Below, one piece after another: positions 49,936 through 56,860 of a DNA stretch of 56,860 nt. Below the pieces are notes generated by a model that worked only from the letters and a program-made list of their open reading frames with translations, was not told the DNA's origin and made no database searches. Every line of letters begins with the position of its first letter. Positions within the stretch are counted from its first letter, which is position 1. Location of the stretch: the NCBI GenBank assembly GCA_948614045.1, contig CAPFSK010000005.1, positions 1 to 56,860 on the forward strand, written 5' to 3'. The DNA is from an uncultured Candidatus Saccharibacteria bacterium. Its GTDB lineage: Bacteria; Patescibacteriota; Saccharimonadia; Saccharimonadales; Saccharimonadaceae. A program made the translations under genes and the position numbers.

Positions 49936-50382
49936 ATGAAGAAGGTCGAAAAGGCACAGAAAGCTAAGCATGTCTTCGGGTTAGAGGAGAAGCTACTGTT
50001 GGGGATTGTTGGCGTCTCGGTGTTGATGATTATTGCAGCCTTTTCGGTAAAACTGCTTCCCACTCCGACAGAGCAGGCCGATGCGAAATTAGAGGAAATA
50101 GCAAATGATTATTATTTGACTTATCTTTATCCAAGGCTGATGGGGGCGAACAAAGACTTAGAACAGGCATTCAAAAAGTATGATAAGGTGGGCGTGCCGA
50201 CGGTGTATTTGCGGCAATTATTACACTACAATGACGACCAATATGCAGAAACGGCGGAGACGTTTGCGACAGTGGGGTGCGACACGAATCAGACCGGAGT
50301 GCGCTATTACCCAAAGGAACCATATGGACCGCATGATTATGAGGTGAAATACCTCTGGGAATGTAGCGCAAAAGCCGAATAG
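49936..50382 (+). CDS. Membrane-anchored protein, unknown
   Basis: 148 residues. One membrane segment (LLLGIVGVSVLMIIAAFSV, residues 20-38) and an outer domain with KLEEIANDYYLTYLYPRL and two cysteines (C113, C138) that could pair. TAAAAT lies 6 nt before the ATG (leaderless). No family recognised. Confidence 0.68.
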   Translation: MKKVEKAQKAKHVFGLEEKLLLGIVGVSVLMIIAAFSVKLLPTPTEQADAKLEEIANDYYLTYLYPRLMGANKDLEQAFKKYDKVGVPTVYLRQLLHYNDDQYAETAETFATVGCDTNQTGVRYYPKEPYGPHDYEVKYLWECSAKAE

Positions 50383-50492
50383 ATCTTGACAATTTTTAAT
50401 GCTTATGCTAATATAGAGTTAAGCTGCGTGGCGGCCTGGATTTTGATGGGCTGCCATGATATAATTGAGGAAAGTTAAACAAGGGAGTAGTC

Positions 50493-51239
50493 ATGGCGGC
50501 ACTGATCGTGATTTTAGTATTAGTATTATTGGTGGTAGTACCGGGAATCCGGATTATTAATCAGTACGAGCGCGGAGTGGTGCTCAGACTTGGTAAATAT
50601 TCGCGAACGCTGAGTCCAGGGTTTAGGATTATTATTCCCTATCTTGATAAAATGCTTAAGGTCGACGTACGGACGACGCCAATGGACATCCCTAAGCAGG
50701 AGGTGATTACGCGGGATAACGTGACAGTCAATGTCGACGCGGTAGTGTATGCGCGGGTGATTGATGCACAAAAGGCAGTGCTGGAGACAACGAATTATCA
50801 GTATGCGACGAGTACATTTGCTCAGACTGCCCTTAGGGACGTGACGGGTAATTTTGACCTTGATGAAATTCTATCGAAACGCGATGAAATCTCGGCGCAA
50901 ATTCGGGAAATTGTCGATGCGCAGACCGATAAATGGGGGATTGATATCGAGAGCGTGAAACTACAAAATATTGAGCTGCCGTCGGACATGAAGCGGGCGA
51001 TGGCGAAGCAGGCGGAGGCCGAGCGTGAGCGCCGGGCGGCGATTATTACAGCGGAAGGCGAAAAGAGCGCGGCAGCAGCAGTGGCAGAAGCAGCAACAAT
51101 GCTCGCACAGACACCAGGTGGCTTGAATATTCGGACATTGCAGACTCTGGAAAAAATTAGCACCGATCCGTCACAAAAGACAGTGATTCTGCTGCCAAGC
51201 GACCTAGCGGATGGTGCGGCAAAGCTGATGCGGCACTAG
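50493..51239 (+). CDS. SPFH/stomatin-like slipin
   Basis: 248 residues. An N-terminal membrane hairpin (LIVILVLVLLVVVPGIRII), then a band 7 domain (NQYERGVVLRLGKYSRTLSPG and VDVRTTPMDIPKQEVITRDNVTVNVDAVVYARV), a coiled-coil (MAKQAEAERERRAAIITAEGE) and a short C-terminus. This is the bacterial slipin type that forms membrane-bound scaffolds. Its frequent partner NfeD is not next to it. TTGACA and a Shine-Dalgarno AGGGAG precede it. Confidence 0.94.
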   Translation: MAALIVILVLVLLVVVPGIRIINQYERGVVLRLGKYSRTLSPGFRIIIPYLDKMLKVDVRTTPMDIPKQEVITRDNVTVNVDAVVYARVIDAQKAVLETTNYQYATSTFAQTALRDVTGNFDLDEILSKRDEISAQIREIVDAQTDKWGIDIESVKLQNIELPSDMKRAMAKQAEAERERRAAIITAEGEKSAAAAVAEAATMLAQTPGGLNIRTLQTLEKISTDPSQKTVILLPSDLADGAAKLMRH

Positions 51240-51354
51240 GCTCGACTGTAGTCGTTGAGCGCCGCGTGCGGTGGAGATGTTTTTCGCGTCGGGGATGAGT
51301 TTTGTATACTGAGGGGTTGACGAGGAGAGAGTTTTCTAGTAAAATGAGGGTGTT

Positions 51355-51429
51355 GGTCTCTTAGTATAACGGTTAGTACATCGGGTTTTCATCCCGACAA
51401 CGCGGGTTCGACTCCCGCAGAGATCACCA
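51355..51429 (+). tRNA. tRNA-Glu (TTC)
   Basis: Acceptor GGTCTCT/AGAGATC, anticodon stem TCGGG/CCCGA with loop TTTTCAT (anticodon TTC), T-arm GCGGGTTCGACTCCCGC, encoded CCA. Marks the left edge of an integrase-bearing island. Its transcript ends at the hairpin at 51459-51500. Confidence 0.95.
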
Positions 51430-51458
51430 GGTTTGCACGTCACGTTTGATACAAAAAT

Positions 51459-51500
51459 AATAAGGCGAATGTCCCGGTTTATAGGGGTGTTCGCCTTATT
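51459..51500 (+). terminator. Terminator after tRNA-Glu
   Basis: AATAAGGCGAA/TTCGCCTTATT, 11-bp stem, 30 nt after the CCA end. Confidence 0.75.
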
Positions 51501-51572
51501 TGGTGGCTAGCAGAGGGTAGATGAGGGGGAGCTGAGAGGTGAATACAGTTGGTAGAAAATTGGAGTTTGAGA

Positions 51573-51640
51573 GGTAATTTTACACGATGCACCACTGGGG
51601 TTATAGTTAGTAGAGTAATTTTACACGTTTTACACGATTG
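51573..51640 (+). repeat. Direct repeats GTAATTTTACACG
   Basis: GTAATTTTACACG occurs at about 51573 and 51612 with a further TTTTACACG beside the second. They lie between tRNA-Glu and cassette F and could be recombinase or regulator sites. About 210 nt of otherwise featureless AT-rich DNA surrounds them. Confidence 0.45.
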
Positions 51641-51779
51641 GGAGATGATGCCACATCATAAAGTGAGAGTCATATAATTCCCTGTTTTATTCACAATTTT
51701 AAGTGTGCGTGGTAAAACCTATGATACGCAAAATGCGGATAATTCTTCTCGGAGTAACACCTATAAAATATCCTAATTT

Positions 51780-52008
51780 ATTGCTCGCTTTTGTCTGTAG
51801 CGATTATGTCAATTTGAACGTCGGTCAGGCGGGGTATGTCGGCCAGTACGGCTACAGCTGGTCGCGTACTTCCAAATCGTCTATCCGTTCCTACGACCTG
51901 CTCCTAGGTCCTACGAATGTCAATCCGTCAGATAACAGCAATCGCTTCTACGGTTTTCCCCCCTCCGCTGCCTCTACCCAGGTAGTGCCTAATGGAGGAA
52001 AAGGAAGA
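51780..52008 (+). other. Variable-repeat cassette F, frameshifted
   Basis: A VR copy with LLAFVCSDYVNLNVG and later NRFYGF. At the end it has six C residues where other copies have fewer, and this moves the frame so that LRC is lost (PPSAAS instead). The conserved first Arg-Ser-Gly is also changed to CSD. The 3' flank CTGCCTCTACCCAGGTAG and the following CCTAATGGAGG match cassette G. The 5' flank has neither the type I structure nor the type II leader. Probably a decayed copy. Confidence 0.6.
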
Positions 52009-52018
52009 TAAAACAACA

Positions 52019-52067
52019 CAAAAAAGCAGGAACAGTAGCGAACTATCATATCGCCAATGTTCCTGCT
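52019..52067 (-). terminator. Terminator of the lipoprotein pair
   Basis: Minus strand: AGCAGGAAC ... GTTCCTGCT then TTTTTT. Lies just after the stop at 52088. Confidence 0.75.
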
Positions 52068-52087
52068 AAAATTATTTCTAATTTTTA

Positions 52088-53791
52088 TTACTCCATTCGC
52101 TGCAAACTTGCTCCCGCGATTTCTATGTTGTCGTCATCTATGATATTGACGGTCTGGCTTAGGCTTTCTCCTAGAACACTTGTGATGTCCAAAACATACC
52201 TATCATCTTCCTTATAAAAAGCATACGTATCGTTTGGGCTATAGAAGTTGCAGTTATTTCCATCAAATATCACAATTGCTCCCGGTTGTGCCTGTCCGAA
52301 TCCGCTATCGCCAATACTTTTCCATTTGCCAGTAATATCATAAGAATCCGGAACTATATAGGAAGAGTCTGAGGATTCTATATCTAATTCTGCATTACTG
52401 GATGTCAGTTTAGCACAATCAATAGTCCTGCTCCCATCCAAACTGACATATTTCCAATCTTTAGTATTAGCCGCATCATCCATACAAATTAACCCGTCAC
52501 CGACATCACCAAATGTAAGCCCATCAAGCATAGACAAGTCATCCACTCCGGGAGTATAAATTGTGCCGTCTGGACCTATGATTTTTGTCATCTGGTCTAT
52601 TGTCGCTTGCAAATATCCATTAGCTGAATCATTGGGGTTAGCATTATCAATTCTAATTGGTGTATATGAAAGATTTCCTTGTTTATCTATAATGGATGCA
52701 TACCAATCCCCATCTGCCCCCGTCATAACTATCGGAGCGTATCCATCGCTAAATGATCCACCGCTGATATCATTCTCCTTATACTGTTCTAAGGATATGA
52801 CGAGATTCCAATCTTTATCGTAATAGCCAACCTCATTCGGATGATAATACGTTGTGCCAAATATCAGCCCTTCGCCATAGCTGGAATCTGAGAGAAAATC
52901 ATCTTTTTTAGAGATTGCGTTTTCTAATGCCCCACACCCATCTCGCCACGGTTCTTCGTAGTCACTATTAATTATGTACGCAAATTTAGTATTTCCATCC
53001 TTAATAACAATGGCTGTATATCCTTCGTAGAAATTTCCTACCACCTTTTCCATGCACCAACCACGAGCATATGGAAATGGAGAAAAATATTCTGTTGCGA
53101 CATTGTATAACCCAGAGGGTAAAACGATGTAGTTTTCTCCTATGTATCGAATGGACGAACAGTAATTAAATTCATCTATCCATTTTTCCGGACGAAATTG
53201 TTCATCACTTACTTGCATTTCGTTTAAGATGTTTCCGTCCTTGTCTATAGTGCCGTAACGCCACTCATCTGTATCAAAATTTCGGATGTGTTGAGCCACG
53301 AAAAAATGGCCATTCCCATATGCTAGGATCAAATAACCGCCATCAGGAGTCATCTGGCTTTCAAACAGTACATTTCCTTCTGAATCAATAATGCCACAGG
53401 GAGATTCTTCAGTATTGTTTTCTCTGTAAAATGCAAGCCCATCTTGGAACGGGGAGACATAAAATAACTGGCTGTCTGCTTGGTACACTAATTTTCCGTC
53501 TGTATCTATAACCCCTGTACAAAAACTATAATAACTGTTCTTGGAAAAATCCACCCACGCACGTTCATTAGAAAACGGATGCAACTTCGTAAATGGGTAA
53601 GTTTCTATAACTACCTCTTCAGGCTCTTCGTGAGTATTTTCCTCATAATCCATGTCTGTTTCTTCATATTCCGAATCATCTCCCCATGTATCCACATTAT
53701 CTACTGCGGCAGGGCTGCTATCTCCAGAATCACTGCATCCGCTAAGTAAGATGCTAAACAACAACGCTGCTGTTAAAAGTTTGTTTTTCAT
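52088..53791 (-). CDS. Lipoprotein with WG-type repeats
   Basis: 567 residues from MKNKLLTAALLFSILLSGC (lipobox LSGC, AAAGGAG upstream). An acidic linker precedes repeated units such as GVIDTDGKLVYQADSQLFYV and GIIDSEGNVLFESQMTPDGG, which have the G-x-ID-x-x-G-x-hydrophobic form of WG (KWG) repeats, a beta-propeller-like surface domain common in Firmicutes. The C-terminus (TGKWKSIGDSGFG...) looks like a lipocalin-type small beta domain. Composition is AT-richer than the core genes, which suggests acquisition from another bacterium. Cotranscribed with the next lipoprotein. Confidence 0.82.
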   Translation of the reverse strand: MKNKLLTAALLFSILLSGCSDSGDSSPAAVDNVDTWGDDSEYEETDMDYEENTHEEPEEVVIETYPFTKLHPFSNERAWVDFSKNSYYSFCTGVIDTDGKLVYQADSQLFYVSPFQDGLAFYRENNTEESPCGIIDSEGNVLFESQMTPDGGYLILAYGNGHFFVAQHIRNFDTDEWRYGTIDKDGNILNEMQVSDEQFRPEKWIDEFNYCSSIRYIGENYIVLPSGLYNVATEYFSPFPYARGWCMEKVVGNFYEGYTAIVIKDGNTKFAYIINSDYEEPWRDGCGALENAISKKDDFLSDSSYGEGLIFGTTYYHPNEVGYYDKDWNLVISLEQYKENDISGGSFSDGYAPIVMTGADGDWYASIIDKQGNLSYTPIRIDNANPNDSANGYLQATIDQMTKIIGPDGTIYTPGVDDLSMLDGLTFGDVGDGLICMDDAANTKDWKYVSLDGSRTIDCAKLTSSNAELDIESSDSSYIVPDSYDITGKWKSIGDSGFGQAQPGAIVIFDGNNCNFYSPNDTYAFYKEDDRYVLDITSVLGESLSQTVNIIDDDNIEIAGASLQRME

Positions 53792-53810
53792 GTCGTTTTT
53801 CTCCTTTAAA

Positions 53811-54884
53811 CTATTCCCAATCAATTAAATGGCAGGAGTATTGATCTGATTCTAATAAACCTATAGTATTATTAGATATTTCAGGATGACCCTCCCAAGT
53901 AGAAAACTGATACTCCTCTCCATCTGTAATTTCGACACTCTTAGCAAAGGAGAGGTCTTCCATATTTACTATATAAATCTCAAAAAGATGTTGCTCCTCA
54001 TCCGTACAGGCTAAGCATGCAAACTGCGTCCCATCAGGATTCCCGATACCGAATTGACAACCATAATTTTCAGGCTTATAACGATAAATACCTGTTTCAG
54101 CAAAGATGTCAATAGACCGTTCAGACATAGTCCCACTGCCTACATTGTAAAACATCCAATCCTCATCCTCGTTTATCCAAGAGCACCCGCTACCAAGGCC
54201 CCTTTCTGTAAAAGGATTTGAACTTTGTACAACATTTTCAATGCTCATATCGGAAATTGGCACAGAATAGAATTGAAGACGAGTCTCATGTATATATTCG
54301 CCAAATACAAAATAGTCGTCGAGGAATCCAACCGCACTATATCCAATTCCATACTCTGACTCTAAGCCGAGATAGTCAGTTACATCAAAGAACTCTCCAT
54401 TCTTATCCATCCATCCCGCTGTGCGTAACCTGGTCTCTGCGGAATATTTGTCAAGAGCCATCCTGCTGTAATTTTCATTAAACATTTCCCTATTCGCAAT
54501 CTCACCCACTAAGCGTGGTGAATATGGTATGATATAGCCATCTGCACCATCTTTAGGGAGATCAAAACTAAAGTCGTTAACCGAATCACTTGCACCAGTG
54601 TCAATGTTAAGGCAAGTTAGAGAAACTGTTGCATGGTAGTTCTCTGAATCGGGGTTGTCAATGAAGATTCTTTGGATGATAAGACCATTATAATCTACTT
54701 CCTCATCTTCTTGATACTGATTAAAATCACTTTCTGTCTCCCAATCATTTTCTGCCTCCGCTTGGCTGTTTTCGCTCATATTAAGAGACTCATCAGGAAC
54801 AGTTTCAATAGTGTCATTTTTAGCGCAAGCGCATAATGACAATGTCAACAATGCTACCAACAACGCTGTAAATCCTTTTCTCAA
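53811..54884 (-). CDS. Lipoprotein, unknown
   Basis: 357 residues from a TTG start that follows AGGAGGAG by 8-9 nt; the longer ATG frame lacks both signal peptide and ribosome site at its start. The signal peptide ends in LSLCAC, an acceptable lipobox. The mature protein is rich in Asp, Glu, Ser and Tyr and may form a beta-propeller (repeated YFxxE and YxPENYG-like segments). No family recognised. It lies 19 nt upstream of the WG-repeat lipoprotein. AT-rich, Firmicutes-like codon use. Confidence 0.72.
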   Translation of the reverse strand: MRKGFTALLVALLTLSLCACAKNDTIETVPDESLNMSENSQAEAENDWETESDFNQYQEDEEVDYNGLIIQRIFIDNPDSENYHATVSLTCLNIDTGASDSVNDFSFDLPKDGADGYIIPYSPRLVGEIANREMFNENYSRMALDKYSAETRLRTAGWMDKNGEFFDVTDYLGLESEYGIGYSAVGFLDDYFVFGEYIHETRLQFYSVPISDMSIENVVQSSNPFTERGLGSGCSWINEDEDWMFYNVGSGTMSERSIDIFAETGIYRYKPENYGCQFGIGNPDGTQFACLACTDEEQHLFEIYIVNMEDLSFAKSVEITDGEEYQFSTWEGHPEISNNTIGLLESDQYSCHLIDWE

Positions 54885-55172
54885 TTTTATTCTCCTCCTT
54901 TTCGTAGTCGGTTCATATAAAATACGCCAATTACGTTGACGTAGCATAAGCCTCCTCCCTGCTTTTATTGAACCCTGTCTTAACAGCAAAAAATCACGGC
55001 TCATAAACCGCTAAAAAACAAGATGTAACACAATAATGATATCGTTACTATTTTAACATCAAAATTGCCTATATTCAAGGGGTCGATATACTAAAATGTA
55101 GAAAATCTGTACACAATATCATCACAAACGGCATTTTTATAGTATATCAGCGGCTTGCACGTGGCTCTGGAT

Positions 55173-55256
55173 GTAACACTCTCATTAAAGTGTTACAAAA
55201 GCCCCCTTGTCCGGGGATACGCTATAATCAGCCGTATCTTACGACAAGGGGGCTTT
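55173..55256 (+). promoter_or_regulatory. Nested inverted repeats and promoter before the recombinase
   Basis: GTAACACT/AGTGTTAC (55173-55180 / 55189-55196) is followed by a 14-bp perfect inverted repeat, AAAGCCCCCTTGTC (55198-55211) and GACAAGGGGGCTTT (55243-55256), whose loop contains TATAAT (55223-55228). The right arm carries the AAGGGGG ribosome site of the recombinase. Transcripts starting in the loop would be free, those from upstream would hide the ribosome site. Could also be recombinase-binding arms. Confidence 0.65.
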
Positions 55257-55263
55257 ATCAATT

Positions 55264-55836
55264 ATGGCAGCAACAGAACCGATCAGGGACAAGAAACAGT
55301 TAAAAGAACTCGCAGACTATTTTTTACGCAAAGGACAGCTTCGCAACTATATACTGGTTGTTATGGGAACATATACCGTGCTTCGTATCAGCGACTTGCT
55401 CCGGCTGAAGTGGTCGGATGTATATGATGAAAAAAGACAGGAGTTCCGCACCCACATTACTATAATAGAGAAGAAAACTAAGAAAGAGCGCACGATTGCC
55501 CTGAATCCGCAACTGCTTGGCACGCTCCGGCAGTATTACGCTCATCGCCGAGGAGAATATGTATTTGCCAATAACCGCAAAGAGCCAAAAGCTATTAGTC
55601 GGGTACAGGCATGGCGGATTATCCACGCAGCAGTAGTGGAGCTTGGATTCACCGGAAAGATTGCCTGCCATTCTTTAAGGAAGACTTGGGGATATCATAC
55701 CGTGAAAGATAATAAAGTAGCATTGGCCGTGGTTGTAGACATTTATAATCACAGTAGTTACGAAATTACGAAGCGTTATCTTGGTATTACACAAGATGAA
55801 CGGGATGAAGCGTATCTGGGGATGGAGTTGTTCTGA
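55264..55836 (+). CDS. Tyrosine recombinase/integrase, catalytic domain
   Basis: 190 residues. Residues: catalytic Arg in VLRISDLLRLKWSDV, Lys region IIEKKTKKERTIAL, HSLRKTWGYH (H-x-x-R) and the late IYNHSSYEITKRYLGI with the histidine and the nucleophilic tyrosine. It is only the catalytic half plus a short N-terminus, shorter than a typical phage integrase (350-400) but like the compact integrases of Firmicutes elements. Base use and kinship suggest a donor among the Firmicutes. It marks the island beside tRNA-Glu. Confidence 0.9.
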   Translation: MAATEPIRDKKQLKELADYFLRKGQLRNYILVVMGTYTVLRISDLLRLKWSDVYDEKRQEFRTHITIIEKKTKKERTIALNPQLLGTLRQYYAHRRGEYVFANNRKEPKAISRVQAWRIIHAAVVELGFTGKIACHSLRKTWGYHTVKDNKVALAVVVDIYNHSSYEITKRYLGITQDERDEAYLGMELF

Positions 55837-55939
55837 GATGCTAATTGAATGAAATTTTTCCAATTAGGAGGGCGTGAAACATAAATACGCTCTGTTTTGT
55901 GATGGGAAATATGTATATCTGACAGTTACTTCCTTTTCC

Positions 55940-56218
55940 TCCATTAGGCACTACCTGGGTAGAGGCAGCGGAGGGGGCGACCATAGTAACGATTACCGTA
56001 GTTTGATGGGTAGATAATGGAAGAACTGAAATATAGGCTGTAAGTGTCGTTGGCTGAGTTTGATGTACGCGTCCAGCTGTAGCCGTTTGTTCCGATGACT
56101 CTTGCCTGGCTGGCGCCAAGATCTACGTACCCACTACGGACAAAAGCCAATGGTAACTGTACTATGGTGGTGGCGCCGGTGGTGCTGATTATATTGGAGC
56201 ATTTATCCCCCTTGTCAA
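55940..56218 (-). other. Variable-repeat cassette G (type II leader)
   Basis: On the minus strand: TTGACA (56218-56213), 19 nt, TATAAT (56193-56188), a GC-rich leader shared with cassette H, then CCATTGGC (56153-56146), the VR (~56150-55965) with AFVRSGYVDLGASQARVIG and ending RYYGRPLRCLYPGSA-stop, and GCCTAATGG (55949-55941). The two flank motifs can pair as CCAT/ATGG plus GGC/GCC, repeating the closing helix of H with one extra base. 3' flank is shared with cassette F, 4 kb away in the opposite orientation. Two copies of the leader at opposite ends of the window show it to be a second cassette class. Confidence 0.62.
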
Positions 56219-56316
56219 TTTTCGCCAGACCATGACTGCTATTTTTGGTGGTTCATGGTATGGACGCTCACACTATCTTGTCATATGATGTCGTCCTGTA
56301 AAGGAGGCGTACAAAA

Positions 56317-56613
56317 ATGGATGAGAAAGATTTTATGGAACTGCTTATAACAGAACGGATGGGAATGCACTGCGAGAAGTTTAAGGAGGACTATCCACCC
56401 ACACCGGAGCAACTGGAAGCGGCAGAAAAAGCCAATATTGCTCATGACAAAGTATTCTCAATACTGGATGCCGAACATCGCAAACTACTGGAATTTTGTG
56501 AGGATGCGGGCTTTGAGAGTTCTTCGCGAGAAAATGAGTATTATTACAGGGCGGGAATTAAAGATGGGGTGAACCTTGACCGTTTAGTAAAACAGATGAA
56601 AAGCACTGATTAG
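56317..56613 (+). CDS. DUF6809-like small protein
   Basis: 98 residues, highly charged and helical: HDKVFSILDAEHRKLLEFCEDA is typical of small proteins found on Firmicutes mobile elements (DUF6809). AAAGGAGGCG precedes the ATG. Function unknown. It supports the view that 52-56.6 kb came from a Firmicutes source. Confidence 0.72.
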   Translation: MDEKDFMELLITERMGMHCEKFKEDYPPTPEQLEAAEKANIAHDKVFSILDAEHRKLLEFCEDAGFESSSRENEYYYRAGIKDGVNLDRLVKQMKSTD

Positions 56614-56667
56614 CTATCTTCATGTATTGGCAGTAGCAATTTCTATAAGCGGCAATATAATCTATGT

Positions 56668-56860
56668 TAGAATTGAATCGTGGATAGTTTTGTCCATGGA
56701 AACTACTGCCAGCCATTGAGATCAGGCTCCGACTGCCAAAGGTTTTCTAGTTCAAAGATCGTGAAGTTTCTCTTCCTATTATTTCATAGGAAAACATGGA
56801 AGACTGGGATTTAGCTACAGCTATGGCTGCGGCTAAAAATAGCAAACTTCTTCACCTGCG
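56668..56860 (+). ncRNA. Structured RNA element E, cut by the window end
   Basis: Fifth copy of the 5' part: -10 box TAGAAT (56668-56673), P1 TGGA/TCCA, P2 GGAAAC/GTTTTC, loop TTGAGATCAGGCTCC, P3 5' strand CAAAGATCG (56753-56761), P4 GAAGTTT/AAACTTC (56763-56769 / 56844-56850), P5 TCTTCC/GGAAGA (56771-56776 / 56798-56803), P6 TTTAGC/GCTAAA (56810-56815 / 56832-56837). The VR and the P3 3' strand should follow beyond position 56860. P4, P5 and P6 all differ in sequence from A-D but keep pairing. Confidence 0.68.

Overview
The window looks like part of a Candidatus Saccharibacteria (TM7, CPR/Patescibacteria) chromosome. I infer this from the gene set: single unclustered copies of tuf, hisS, glyS, rpmA and rplY, a class I aldolase fused to a degenerate PfkB domain, tandem VirB2/TrbC-like pilins, many small membrane proteins and very compact spacing. 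No rRNA is present, so the assignment rests on gene content. The code is standard. At least 12 genes are read from probable leaderless mRNAs in which a TATAAT-like -10 box ends exactly 6 nt before the ATG.

Layout. 1-300: a variable-repeat (VR) cassette (H). 0.3-11.5 kb: minus-strand block with a DUF3850 protein, CDF transporter, tuf, uvrB, a lipoprotein, ligA, membrane proteins, htpX and lemA. 11.5-21.3 kb: a patchwork of small unknown genes, tRNAs Gly, Cys and Leu, gtrA, a surface protein, hisS and a DsbA-like pair, interrupted by four copies (A-D) of a structured RNA element that carries a VR. 21.3-31 kb: tRNAs Phe, Ala and Thr, a phosphoribosyltransferase, DUF2335, glyA, a PD-(D/E)XK protein, an Asp/Glu racemase-like protein, glyS, a 184-bp foldback and a membrane protein with a JAB-like motif. 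31-51 kb: ABC exporter with a C16 tract upstream, ppa, rarA, recO with a histidine kinase and a receiver protein, xseA/xseB, a methyltransferase, rpmA, pilin-like pair, kinase-aldolase fusion, rplY, pgk, pyk and a slipin. 51.3-56.9 kb: tRNA-Glu followed by an island with a tyrosine recombinase, two lipoproteins and a DUF6809-like gene that resemble Firmicutes genes, bounded by VR cassettes F and G, then a fifth structured RNA (E) cut by the window end.

The most unusual feature is the VR family. Seven copies (A-D, F, G, H) of a ~180-200 nt segment encode the C-terminal part of a protein domain resembling the variable region of diversity-generating-retroelement (DGR) targets (AFVRSG ... NRYxGxxLRC). 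None has the rest of the protein. In A-D the segment sits inside a ~410-nt RNA with its own -10 box and helices whose two strands change together between copies; the VR is the loop of one helix and is also enclosed by a long-range AAAGATCG/CGATCTTT pairing. The E copy repeats the 5' structure. G and H use another leader and a different closing helix. A, B and C lie tail-to-tail with tRNA genes. No reverse transcriptase, Avd or full-length target is in the window.

Functionally the rest is mostly housekeeping: lower glycolysis (aldolase, pgk, pyk), DNA repair (uvrB, ligA, recO, rarA, xseAB), translation (tuf, hisS, glyS, L27, L25, seven tRNAs), envelope and secretion, and a small two-component pair in one operon with recO.
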